Assembly (NCBI RefSeq): GCF_029227915.1
Contig: NC_079885.1
Coordinates: 30,011,001 to 30,075,000, forward strand
Source: Hydractinia symbiolongicarpus
Taxonomy: Eukaryota; Cnidaria; Hydrozoa; Anthoathecata; Hydractiniidae
Reading direction: 5' to 3'
Length of the DNA: 64,000 nt
Shown here: in pieces, positions 12,162-23,713 of the stretch
Numbering within the stretch: the first letter of the stretch is position 1
Layout: each line of letters opens with the position of its first letter
Notes under the pieces: model-generated
Told to the model about the DNA's origin: nothing
Seen by the model: only the letters and a program-made list of their open reading frames with translations
Databases searched by the model: none
Position numbers and translations under genes: made by a program

Positions 12162-15100
12162 TAAGACTTGTAGTTTTTAAAAATGTTTTCATTTTTGATG
12201 AAACGCTGAATAAAAGAAGTTTAATCGCCGGCAAACGAAAACATGCGATTTCCCGTAAATCCCAGGCTTGGCCCATATAGTCAAAAGTATACAAAGAAAG
12301 TACCCAGGGAGTAAACTCATTTCCCGAAAGATTTTTTAAACTTTTTTTTCACCACTAAAACGCATGATACTTGTAGTTTTCAAAAATGTTTTCATTTTTG
12401 ATGAGACGCTGAATAAAAGAATTTAATCGCCGGCAAACGAAAACCTGCGATTTCCCGTAAATCCCGGACTCGGCCCGTATAGTCAAAAGTATACAAAGAA
12501 AGTACCGAGGGAGTAAACTCATTTCCCGAACGATTTTTTAAATTATTTTTTCACCACTACAACGCATGAGACTTGTAGTTTTCAAAAATGTTTTCATTTT
12601 TGATGAGACGCTGAATAAAAGAAGTTTAATCGCCCTCAAACGAAAATCCGCGATTTCCGTAAATCCCGGACTCGGCCCGTATAGTCCAAAGTATATAAAG
12701 AAAGTACCGAGGAAATAAACTCATTTCCCGAACGAGTTTTTAAATTATTTTTTCACCGCTAAAACGCATAAGACTTGAAGTTTTCAAAAATGTTTTCATT
12801 TTTGATGAGACGCTTAATGAAAGAGGTTCAATCGCCGGCAAACGAAATCCCGCGATTTCCCGTAAATCCCGGGCTTGGCCCGTATAGTCGAATGTATACA
12901 AAGAAAGTACCCTGTGAGTAAACTCATTTCCCGAACGATTTTTTAAATTATTTTGTCACCACTAAAACGCATGAGACTTGTAGTTTTCAGAAATGTTTTA
13001 ATTTTTGATGAGACGCTTAACGAAAGTGGTTTAATCGCCGGCAAACGAAAACCCGCGATTTGCCGTAAATCCCGGACTTGGCCCGTATAGTCGAATGTAT
13101 ACAAAGAAAGTACCCTGTGAGTAAACTCATTTCCAAAACGATTTTTTAAATTATCTTTTCACCACTAAAACGCATGATACTTGTAGTTTTCAAAAATGTT
13201 TTCATTTTTGATGAGACGCTGAATAAAAGAATTTAATCGCCGGCAAACGAAAACCCGCGATTTCCCGTAAATCCCGGACTCGGCCCGTATAGTCAAAAGT
13301 ATACAAGGAAAGTACCCAGTGAGTAAACTCATTTCCCGAACGATTTTTTAAATTATTTTTTCACCACTAAAACGCATAAGACTTGTAGTTTTTAAAAATG
13401 TTTTCATTTTTGATGAAACGCTGAATAAAAGAAGTTTAATCGCCGGCAAACGAAAACATGCGATTTCCCGTAAATCCCGGGCTTGGCCCGTATAGTCAAA
13501 AGTATACAAAGAAAGTACCCAGGGAGTAAACTAATTTTCCGAACGATTTTTTAAATTATTTTGTCACCACTAAAACGCATGAGACTTGTAGTTTTCAGAA
13601 ATGTTTTAATTTTTGATGAGACGCTTAACGAAAGTGGTTTAATCGCCGGCAAACGAAAACCCGCGATTTGCCGTAAATCCCGGACTTGGCCCGTATAGTC
13701 GAATGTATACAAAGAAAGTACCCTGTGAGTAAACTCATTTCCAAAACGATTTTTTAAATTATCTTTTCACCACTAAAACGCATGAGACTTGTAGTTTTCA
13801 AAAATGTTTTCATTTTTGATGAGACGCTGAATAAAAGAATTTAATCGCCGGCAAACGAAAACCCGCGATTTCCCGTAAATCCCGGGCTTGGCCCGTACAG
13901 TCGAATGTATACAAAGAAAGTACCCAGGATGTAAACTCATTTCCCGAAAGATTTTTTAAACTTTTTTTTCACCAATAAAACGCATGATACTTGTAGTTTT
14001 CAAAAATGTTTTCATTTTTTATGAGACGCTGAATAAAAGAATTTAATCGCCGGCAAACGAAAACCCGCGATTTCCCGTAAATCCCGGACTCGGCCCGTAT
14101 AGTCAAAAGTATACAAGGAAAGTACCCAGTGAGTAAACTCATTTCCCGAACGATTTTTTAAATTATTTTTTCACCACTAAAACGCATAAGACTTGTAGTT
14201 TTTAAAAATGTTTTCATTTTTGATGAAACGCTGAATAAAAGAAGTTTAATCGCCGGCAAACGAAAACATGCGATTTCCCGTAAATCCCGGGCTTGGCCCG
14301 TATAGTCAAAAGTATACAAAGAAAGTACCCAGGGAGTAAACTAATTTTCCGAACGATTTTTTAAATTATTTTTTCACCACTAAAACGCATGAGACTTGTA
14401 GTTTTCAAAAATGTTTTCATTTTTGATGAGACGCTGAATAAAAGAAGTTTAATCGCTGGCAAACGAAAACCTGCGATTTCCCGTAAATCCCGGACTCGGC
14501 CCGTATAGTCAAAAGTATACAAAGAAAGTACCGAGGGAGTAAACTCATTTCCCGAACGATTTTTTAAATTATTTTTTCACCACTACAACGCATGAGACTT
14601 GTAGTTTTCAAAAATGTTTTCATTTTTGATGAGACGCTGAATAAAAGAAGTTTAATCGCCCTCAAACGAAAATCCGCGATTTCCGTAAATCCCGGACTCG
14701 GCCCGTATAGTCCAAAGTATATAAAGAAAGTACCGAGGGAATAAACTCATTTCCCGAACGATTTTTTAAATTATTTTTTCACCGCTAAAACGCATAAGAC
14801 TTGAAGTTTTCAAAAATGTTTTCATTTTTGATGAGACGCTTAATGAAAGAGGTTCAATCGCCGGCAAACGAAATCCCGCGATTTCCCGTAAATCCCGGGC
14901 TTGGCCCGTATAGTCGAATGTATACAAAGAAAGTACCCTGTGAGTAAACTCATTTCCCGAACGATTTTTTAAATTATTTTGTCACCACTAAAACGCATGA
15001 GACTTGTAGTTTTCAGAAATGTTTTAATTTTTGATGAGACGCTTAATGAAAGTGGTTTAATCGCCGGCAAACGAAAACCCGCGATTTGCCGTAAATCCCG

Positions 15101-15499
15101 GACTTGGCCCGTATAGTCGAATGTATACAAAGAAAGTACCCTGTGAGTAAACTCATTTCCAAAACGATTTTTAAATTATCTTTTCACCACTAAAACGCAT
15201 GACACTTGTAGTTTTCAAAAATGTTTTCATTTTTGATGAGACGCTGAATAAAAGAATTTAATCGCCGGCAAACGAAAACCCGCGATTTCCCGTAAATCCC
15301 GGGCTTGGCCCGTACAGTCGAATGTATACAAAGAAAGTACCCAGGATGTAAACTCATTTCCCGAAAGATTTTTTAAACTTTTTTTTCACCACTAAAACGC
15401 ATGATACTTGTAGTTTTCAAAAATGTTTTCATTTTTTATGAGACGCTGAATAAAAGAATTTAATCGCCGGCAAACGAAAACCCGCGATTTCCCGTAAAT
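12162..15499. repeat. mixed block with about 2.0-kb and 1.4-kb internal repeats
   Basis: Units at 12567, 12769 and 12972 recur at 14593, 14795 and 14998 (offset 2026 bp), marked by CTACAACG, CGCCCTCAAACG and GGTTCAATCG. Units at 13580, 13783 and 13985 recur at 14998, 15200 and 15402 (offset about 1417 bp), marked by CGTACAGTCG and by an extra T before ATGAGACGC. The unit at 12972 is also repeated at 13580 (608 bp, GCTTAACGAAAG). Overlapping offsets of different size indicate several superposed exchanges. No other element is present. Confidence 0.72.
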
Positions 15500-16429
15500 C
15501 CCGGGCTTGGCCCGTATAGTCAAAAGTATACAAAGAAAGTACCCAGGGAGTAAACTCATTACCCGAACGATTTTTTAAACTATTATTTGACCACTAAAAC
15601 GCATGAGACTTGTAGTTTTCAAAAATATTTTCATTTTTGATGAGACGCTGAATAAAAGAAGTTTAATCGCCTGCAAACGAATACCTGCGATTTCCCGTAA
15701 ATCCCGGACTCGGCCCGTATAGTCAAAAGTATACTAAGAAAGTACCCAGGGAGTAAACTCATTTCCAGAACGATTTTTTAAATTATTTTTTCACCACTAA
15801 AACGCATAAGACGTGTAGTTTTTAAAAATGTTTTTATTTTTGATGAGACGCTGAATAAAAGAAGTTTAATCGCCGGCAAACGAAAACATGCGATTTCCCG
15901 TAAATCCCGGGCTTGGCCCGTATAGTCAAAAGTATACAAAGAAAGTACCCAGGGAGTAAACTCATTTTCCGAACGATTTTATAAATTATTTTTTCACCAC
16001 TAAAACGCATGAGACTTGTACTTTTCAAAAATATTTTCATTTTTGATGAGACGCTGAATAAAAGAAGTTTAATCGCCGGCAAACGAAAACCCGCGATTTC
16101 CCGTAAATCCCGGACTCGGCCCGTATGGTCAAACGTATACAAGGAAAGTACCCAGTGAGTAAACTCATTTCCCGAACGAATTTTTAAATTATTTTTTCAC
16201 CAATAAAACGCATGAGACTTGTAGTTTTCAAAAATGTTTTCATTTTTGATGAGACGCTGAATAAAAGATGTATAATCGCTGGCAAATGAAAACCCGCGAT
16301 TTCCCGTAAATCCCGGACTCGGCCGTATAGTCAAAAGTATACAAGGAAAGTACCCAGTGTGTAAACTCATTTTCCGAACGAATTTTTAAATTATTTTTTC
16401 ACCACTAAAACGCATGAGACTTGTAGTTT

Positions 16430-16451
16430 TCAAAAATGTTTTCATTTTTGA
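16430..16451 (+). other. conserved hairpin-forming inverted repeat in each monomer
   Basis: Arms TCAAAAATG (16430-16438) and CATTTTTGA (16443-16451) are perfect reverse complements, separated by the loop TTTT. The element recurs at monomer positions 16-37 in nearly all units. Common variants at position 17 (C to T) and 19 (A to G) would leave T-G or G-T wobble pairs, while others (C17G, A22T, G24A, G36A) break a pair. It could extrude as a small cruciform or fold in a transcript; no function is shown. It is the piece lost in the 185-bp monomers. Confidence 0.85.
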
Positions 16452-16527
16452 TGAGACGCTGAATAAAAGAAGTTTAATCGCCGGCAAACGAAAACCCGCG
16501 ATTTCCCGTAAATCCCGGACTCGGCCC

Positions 16528-16545
16528 GTATAGTCAAAAGTATAC
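16528..16545 (+). other. short inverted repeat GTATA-8-TATAC
   Basis: GTATA (16528-16532) and TATAC (16541-16545) are reverse complements separated by eight bases. The pair is kept in most monomers even though the spacer exists in at least three common forms (GTCAAAAG, GTCGAATG, GTCAAACG). The right arm sits inside GTATAC. A 5-bp arm is short, so binding by a dimeric protein is only a possibility. Confidence 0.5.
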
Positions 16546-16582
16546 AAGGAAAGTACCCAGTGAGTAAACTCATTTCCCGAAC

Positions 16583-16604
16583 GATTTTTTAAATTATTTT
16601 TTCA
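16583..16604 (+). other. A/T-tract segment of the monomer
   Basis: Two T6 runs flank AAATTA in this segment, and an A4 run follows 9-12 bases later. The centres of these three tracts are about 12 bases apart, close to helical phasing, which is compatible with intrinsic curvature. Two main forms exist: GATTTTTTAAATT and GAATTTTTAAATT. A third, GATTTTTTGAATT, I first see near 26.1 kb. Curvature is inferred and was not computed. Confidence 0.5.
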
Positions 16605-17121
16605 CCACTAAAACGCATAAGACTTGTAGTTTTTAAAAATGTTTTCATTTTTGATGAAACGCTGAATAAAAGAAGTTTAATCGCCGGCAAACGAAAACAT
16701 GCGATTTCCCGTAAATCCCGGGCTTGGCCCGTATAGTCAAAAGTATACAAAGAAAGTACCCAGGAAGTAAACTAATTTTCCGAACGATTCTTTAAATTAT
16801 TTTTTCACCACTAAAACGCATGAGACTTGTAGTTTTCAAAAATGTTTTCATTTTTGATGAGACGCTGAATAAAAGAAGTTTGATCGCCGGCAAACGAAAA
16901 CCCGCGATTTCCCGTAAATTCCGGACTCGGCCCGTATAGTCAAAAGTATACAAAGAAAGCACCGAGGGAGTAAACTCATTTCCCGAACGATTTTTTAAAT
17001 TATTTTTTCACCACTACAACGCATGAGACTTGTAGTTTTCAAAAATGTTTTCATTTTTGATGAGACGCTGAATAAAAGAAGTTTAATCGCCCTCAAACGA
17101 AAATCCGCGATTTCCGTAAAT

Positions 17122-18743
17122 CCCGGGCTTGGCCCGTATAGTCAAAAGTATACAAAGAAAGTACCCAGGGAGTAAACTCATTACCCGAACGATTTTTTAA
17201 ACTATTATTTGACCACTAAAACGCATGAGACTTGTAGTTTTCAAAAATATTTTCATTTTTGATGAGACGCTGAATAAAAGAAGTTTAATCGCCTGCAAAC
17301 GAATACCTGCGATTTCCCGTAAATCCCGGACTCGGCCCGTATAGTCAAAAGTATACTAAGAAAGTACCCAGGGAGTAAACTCATTTCCAGAACGATTTTT
17401 TAAATTATTTTTTCACCACTAAAACGCATAAGACGTGTAGTTTTTAAAAATGTTTTTATTTTTGATGAGACGCTGAATAAAAGAAGTTTAATCGCCGGCA
17501 AACGAAAACATGCGATTTCCCGTAAATCCCGGGCTTGGCCCGTATAGTCAAAAGTATACAAAGAAAGTACCCAGGGAGTAAACTCATTTTCCGAACGATT
17601 TTATAAATTATTTTTTCACCACTAAAACGCATGAGACTTGTACTTTTCAAAAATATTTTCATTTTTGATGAGACGCTGAATAAAAGAAGTTTAATCGCCG
17701 GCAAACGAAAACCCGCGATTTCCCGTAAATCCCGGACTCGGCCCGTATGGTCAAACGTATACAAGGAAAGTACCCAGTGAGTAAACTCATTTTCCGAACG
17801 AATTTTTAAATTATTTTTTCACCAATAAAACGCATGAGACTTGTAGTTTTCAAAAATGTTTTCATTTTTGATGAGACGCTGAATAAAAGATGTATAATCG
17901 CTGGCAAATGAAAACCCGCGATTTCCCGTAAATCCCGGACTCGGCCGTATAGTCAAAAGTATACAAGGAAAGTACCCAGTGTGTAAACTCATTTTCCGAA
18001 CGAATTTTTAAATTATTTTTTCACCACTAAAACGCATGAGACTTGTAGTTTTCAAAAATGTTTTCATTTTTGATGAGACGCTGAATAAAAGAAGTTTAAT
18101 CGCCGGCAAACGAAAACCCGCGATTTCCCGTAAATCCCGGACTCGGCCCGTATAGTCAAAAGTATACAAGGAAAGTACCCAGTGAGTAAACTCATTTCCC
18201 GAACGATTTTTTAAATTATTTTTTCACCACTAAAACGCATAAGACTTGTAGTTTTTAAAAATGTTTTCATTTTTGATGAAACGCTGAATAAAAGAAGTTT
18301 AATCGCCGGCAAACGAAAACATGCGATTTCCCGTAAATCCCGGGCTTGGCCCGTATAGTCAAAAGTATACAAAGAAAGTACCCAGGAAGTAAACTAATTT
18401 TCCGAACGATTCTTTAAATTATTTTTTCACCACTAAAACGCATGAGACTTGTAGTTTTCAAAAATGTTTTCATTTTTGATGAGACGCTGAATAAAAGAAG
18501 TTTGATCGCCGGCAAACGAAAACCCGCGATTTCCCGTAAATTCCGGACTCGGCCCGTATAGTCAAAAGTATACAAAGAAAGCACCGAGGGAGTAAACTCA
18601 TTTCCCGAACGATTTTTTAAATTATTTTTTCACCACTACAACGCATGAGACTTGTAGTTTTCAAAAATGTTTTCATTTTTGATGAGACGCTGAATAAAAG
18701 AAGTTTAATCGCCCTCAAACGAAAATCCGCGATTTCCGTAAAT
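17122..18743. repeat. 1622-bp eight-monomer tandem duplication, copy 2
   Basis: Second copy, with one difference noticed by eye (CATTTCCCG against CATTTTCCG near 17790). Its left edge lies inside the monomer 17024-17225. That unit begins like the CCCTCAAACG type and ends like the unit at 15402 (GGGCTTGGCCCG, CATTACCCGAACG, TTTGACC). The matching unit at 18646 is the uninterrupted CCCTCAAACG type, so the hybrid marks the join. Confidence 0.87.
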
Positions 18744-21700
18744 CCCGGACTCGGCCCGTATAGTCCAAAGTATATAAAGAAAGTACCGAGGGAATAAACT
18801 CATTTCCCGAACGATTTTTTAAATTATTTTTTCACCGCTAAAACGCATAAGACTTGAAGTTTTCAAAAATGTTTTCATTTTTGATGAGACGCTTAATGAA
18901 AGAGGTTCAATCGCCGGCAAACGAAATCCCGCGATTTCCCGTAAATCCCGGGCTTGGCCCGTATAGTCGAATGTATACAAAGAAAGTACCCAGGGAGTAA
19001 ACTCATTTCCCGAACGATTTTTTAAATTATTTTTTCACCACTAAAACGCATGAGACTTGTAGTTTTTAAAAATGTTTTCATTTTTGATGAAACGCTGAAT
19101 AAAAGAAGTTTAATCGACGGCAAACGAAAACATGCGATTTCCCGTAAATCCCGGGCTTGGCCCGTATAGTCAAAAGTATACAAAGAAAGTACCCAGGGAG
19201 TAAACTAATTTTCCGAACGATTTTTTAAATTATTTTTTCACCACTAAAACGCATGAGACTTGTAGTTTTCAAAAATGTTTTCATTTTTGATGAGACGCTG
19301 AATAAAAGAAGTTTAATCGCCGGCAAACGAAAACCCGCGATTTCCCGTAAATCCCGGACTCGGCCCGTATAGTCAAAAGTATACAAAGAAAGTACCGAGG
19401 GAATAAACTCATTTCCCGATCGATTTTTTAAATTATTTTTTCACCGCTAAAACGCATAAGACTTGAAGTTTTCAAAAATGTTTTCATTTTTGATGAGACG
19501 CTTAATGAAAGAGGTTCAATCGCCGGCAAACGAAATCCCGCGATTTCCCGTAAATCCCGGGCTTGGCCCGTATAGTCGAATGTATACAAAGAAAGTACCC
19601 AGGGAGTAAACTCATTTCCCGAACGATTTTTTAAATTATTTTTTCACCACTAAAACGCATGAGACTTGTAGTTTTCAAAAATGTTTTCATTTTTGATGAG
19701 ACGCTGAATAAAAGATGTTTAATCGCTGGCAAATGAAAACCCGCGATTTCCCGTAAATCCCGGACTCGGCCGTATAGTCAAAAGTATACAAGGAAAGTAC
19801 CCAGTGAGTAAACTCATTTTCCGAACGAATTTTTAAATTATTTTTTCACCACTAAAACGCATGAGACTTGTAGTTTTCAAAAATGTTTTCATTTTTGATG
19901 AGACGCTGAATAAAAGAAGTTTAATCGCCGGCAAACGAAAACCTGCGATTTTCCGTAAATCCCGGACTCGGCCCGTATAGTCAAAAGTATACAAAGAAAG
20001 TACCCAGGGTGTAAACTCATTTCCCAAACGATTTTTTAAATTATTATTTCACCACTAAAGCCCATGAGACTTGTAGTTTTTAAAAATGTTTTCATTTTTG
20101 ATGAGACGCTGAATAAAAGAAGTTTAATCGCCGGCAAACGAAAACCCGCGATTTCCCGTAAATCCCGGACTCGGCCCGTATAGTCAAAAGTATACAAGGA
20201 AAGTACCCAGTGAGTAAACTCATTTCCCGAACGATTTTTTAAATTATTTTTTCACCACTAAAACGCATGAGACTTGTAGTTTTCAAAAATGTTTTCATTT
20301 TTGATGAGACGCTGAATAAAAGAAGTTTAATCGCCGGCAAACGAAAACCCGCGATTTCCCGTAAATCCCGGACTCGGCCCGTATAGTCAAAAGTATACAA
20401 AGAAAGTACCGAGGGAGTAAACTCATTTCCCGAACGATTTTTTAAATTATTTTTTCACCACTACAACGCATGAGACTTGTAGTTTTCAAAAATGTTTTCA
20501 TTTTTGATGAGACGCTGAATAAAAGAAGTTTAATCGCCCTCAAACGAAAATCCGCGATTTCCGTAAATCCCGGACTCGGCCCGTATAGTCCAAAGTATAT
20601 AAAGAAAGTACCGAGGGAATAAACTCATTTCCCGATCGATTTTTTAAATTATTTTTTCACCGCTAAAACGCATAAGACTTGAAGTTTTCAAAAATGTTTT
20701 CATTTTTGATGAGACGCTTAATGAAAGAGGTTCAATCGCCGGCAAACGAAATCCCGCGATTTCCCGTAAATCCCGGGCTTGGCCCGTATAGTCGAATGTA
20801 TACAAAGAAAGTACCCAGGGAGTAAACTCATTTCCCGAACGATTTTTTAAATTATTTTTTCACCACTAAAACGCATGAGACTTGTAGTTTTCAAAAATGT
20901 TTTCATTTTTGATGAGACGCTGAATAAAAGATGTTTAATCGCTGGCAAATGAAAACGCGCGATTTCCCGTAAATCCCGGACTCGGCCGTATAGTCAAAAG
21001 TATACAAGGAAAGTACCCAGTGAGTAAACTCATTTTCCGAACGAATTTTTAAATTATTTTTTCACCACTAAAACGCATGAGACTTGTAGTTTTCAAAAAT
21101 GTTTTCATTTTTGATGAGACGCTGAATAAAAGAAGTTTAATCGCCGGCAAACGAAAACCTGCGATTTTCCGTAAATCCCGGACTCGGCCCGTATAGTCAA
21201 AAGTATACAAAGAAAGTACCCAGGGTGTAAACTCATTTCCCAAACGATTTTTTAAATTATTATTTCACCACTAAAGCCCATGAGACTTGTAGTTTTTAAA
21301 AATGTTTTCATTTTTGATGAGACGCTGAATAAAAGAAGTTTAATCGCCGGCAAACGAAAACCCGCGATTTCCCGTAAATCCCGGACTCGGCCCGTATAGT
21401 CAAAAGTATACAAGGAAAGTACCCAGTGAGTAAACTCATTTCCCGAACGATTTTTTAAATTATTTTTTCACCACTAAAACGCATAAGACTTGTAGTTTTT
21501 AAATATGTTTTCATTTTTGATGAAACGCTGAATAAAAGAAGTTTAATCGCCGGCAAACGAAAACATGCGATTTCCCGTAAATCCCGGGCTTGGCCCGTAT
21601 AGTCAAAAGTATACAAAGAAAGTACCCAGGGAGTAAACTAATTTTCCGAACGATTTTTTAAATTATTTTTTCACCACTAAAACGCATGAGACTTGTAGTT

Positions 21701-23713
21701 TTCAAAAATGTTTTCATTTTTGATGAGACGCTGAATAAAAGAAGTTTAATCGCCGGCAAACGAAAACCCGCGATTTCCCGTAAATCCCGGACTCGGCCCG
21801 TATAGTCAAAAGTATACAAAGAAAGTACCGAGGGAGTAAACTCATTTCCCGAACGATTTTTTAAATTATTTTTTCACCACTACAACGCATGAGACTTGTA
21901 GTTTTCAAAAATGTTTTCATTTTTGATGAGACGCTGAATAAAAGAAGTTTAATCGCCCTCAAACGAAAATCCGCGATTTCCGTAAATCCCGGACTCGGCC
22001 CGTATAGTCCAAAGTATATAAAGAAAGTACCGAGGGAATAAACTCATTTCCCGAACGATTTTTTAAATTATTTTTTCACCGCTAAAACGCATAAGACTTG
22101 AAGTTTTCAAAAATGTTTTCATTTTTGATGAGACGCTTAATGAAAGAGGTTCAATCGCCGGCAAACGAAAATCCGCGATTTCCGTAAATCCCGGACTCGG
22201 CCCGTATAGTCCAAAGTATATAAAGAAAGTACCGAGGGAATAAACTCATTTCCCGAACGATTTTTTAAATTATTTTTTCACCGCTAAAACGCATAAGACT
22301 TGAAGTTTTCAAAAATGTTTTCATTTTTGATGAGACGCTTAATGAAAGAGGTTCAATCGCCGGCAAACGAAATCCCGCGATTTCCCGTAAATCCCGGGCT
22401 TGGCCCGTATAGTCGAATGTATACAAAGAAAGTACCCAGGGAGTAAACTCATTTCCCGAACGATTTTTTAAATTATTTTTTCACCACTAAAACGCATGAG
22501 ACTTGTAGTTTTCAAAAATGTTTTCATTTTTGATGAGACGCTGAATAAAAGATGTTTAATCGCTGGCAAATGAAAACCCGCGATTTCCCGTAAATCCCGG
22601 ACTCGGCCGTATAGTCAAAAGTATACAAGGAAAGTACCCAGTGAGTAAACTCATTTTCCGAACGAATTTTTAAATTATTTTTTCACCACTACAACGCATG
22701 AGACTTGTAGTTTTCAAAAATGTTTTCATTTTTGATGAGACGCTGAATAAAAGAAGTTTAATCGCCGGCAAACGAAAACCTGCGATTTTCCGTAAATCCC
22801 GGACTCGGCCCGTATAGTCAAAAGTATACAAAGAAAGTACCCAGGGTGTAAACTCATTTCCCAAACGATTTTTTAAATTATTATTTCACCACTAAAGCCC
22901 ATGAGACTTGTAGTTTTTAAAAATGTTTTCATTTTTGATGAGACGCTGAATAAAAAAAGTTTAATCGCCGGCAAACGAAAACCCGCGATTTCCCGTAAAT
23001 CCCGGACTCGGCCCGTATAGTCAAAAGTATACAAGGAAAGTACCCAGTGAGTAAACTCATTTCCCGAACGATTTTTTAAATTATTTTTTCACCACTAAAA
23101 CGCATAAGACTTGTAGTTTTTAAAAATGTTTTCATTTTTGATGAAACGCTGAATAAAAGAAGTTTAATCGCCGGCAAACGAAAACATGCGATTTCCCGTA
23201 AATCCCGGGCTTGGCCCGTATAGTCAAAAGTATACAAAGAAAGTACCCAGGGAGTAAACTAATTTTCCGAACGATTTTTTAAATTATTTTTTCACCACTA
23301 AAACGCATGAGACTTGTAGTTTTCAAAAATGTTTTCATTTTTGATGAGACGCTGAATAAAAGAAGTTTAATCGCCGGCAAACGAAAACCCGCGATTTCCC
23401 GTAAATCCCGGACTCGGCCCGTATAGTCCAAAGTATATAAAGAAAGTACCGAGGGAATAAACTCATTTCCCGAACGATTTTTTAAATTATTTTTTCACCG
23501 CTAAAACGCATAAGACTTGAAGTTTTCAAAAATGTTTTCATTTTTGATGAGACGCTTAATGAAAGAGGTTCAATCGCCGGCAAACGAAATCCCGCGATTT
23601 CCCGTAAATCCCGGGCTTGGCCCGTATAGTCGAATGTATACAAAGAAAGTACCCAGGGAGTAAACTCATTTCCCGAACGATTTTTTAAATTATTTTTTCA
23701 CCACTAAAACGCA
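18744..23713. repeat. family of 6- to 8-monomer higher-order units
   Basis: A unit type with TTGAAGTTTTC and GGTTCAATCG recurs at 18848, 19457, 20673, 22092/22294 and 23511. Units at 19660, 19862 and 20065 recur at 20876, 21078 and 21281 (1216 bp). Units at 20876, 21078, 21281, 21484 and 21687 recur at 22497, 22699, 22902, 23105 and 23308 (1621 bp). The 1216-bp copy lacks units that the later copy has, and the units at 22092 and 22294 form an extra single-monomer duplication. The family descends from types also seen at 12567-12972 and 14593-14998. No non-satellite DNA is present. Confidence 0.75.

Larger units (their letters stand above)
16415..16617 (+). repeat. representative near-consensus monomer (203 bp)
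   Basis: This unit is close to the consensus of the window and is used here to place internal landmarks. It starts TGAGACTTGTAG and ends CACCACTAAAACGCA. In order it holds a hairpin (monomer 16-37), GACGCTGAATAAAAG (41-55), the palindrome GCCGGC (66-71), a CpG-dense core with three CCCG motifs (91-94, 100-103, 111-114), the inverted pair GTATA/TATAC (114-131), a fourth CCCG at 162-165, and a T-rich tract (169-189). ATTTCCCG occurs twice, near 87-94 and 158-165, a possible trace of shorter ancestral subrepeats. Because 203 is 3n+2, any reading frame shifts at each monomer. GCCGGC and GTATAC (126-131) would give ladder-type restriction digests. It differs from the commonest right-hand monomers mainly in its tail (CAAGG and CAGTGAG). 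Confidence 0.93.
15500..17121. repeat. 1622-bp eight-monomer tandem duplication, copy 1
   Basis: Units starting 15604, 15807, 16010, 16213, 16415, 16618, 16821 and 17024 match 17226 to 18646 at a constant offset of 1622 bp. Rare shared markers are ATTATTTGACC, AAGACGTGTAG, GTATGGTCAAACG, GATGTATAATCG and AGTTTGATCGCC. The boundaries fall inside monomers. The match starts within the CCGTAAATCCC stretch of the unit at 15402 and runs to the same point of the unit at 17024. Confidence 0.87.

Noticed and set aside
12365-12566. A tRNA or small RNA gene in the CCCG-rich core
   Set aside because: No cloverleaf, A/B box pair or anticodon arm could be fitted to the CCCG-rich part of the monomer.
16430-16451. 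An intrinsic (rho-independent) terminator
   Set aside because: The hairpin stem is A/T-rich with few G/C pairs and is not followed by a T run in a gene context. It recurs every 203 bp with no gene upstream.
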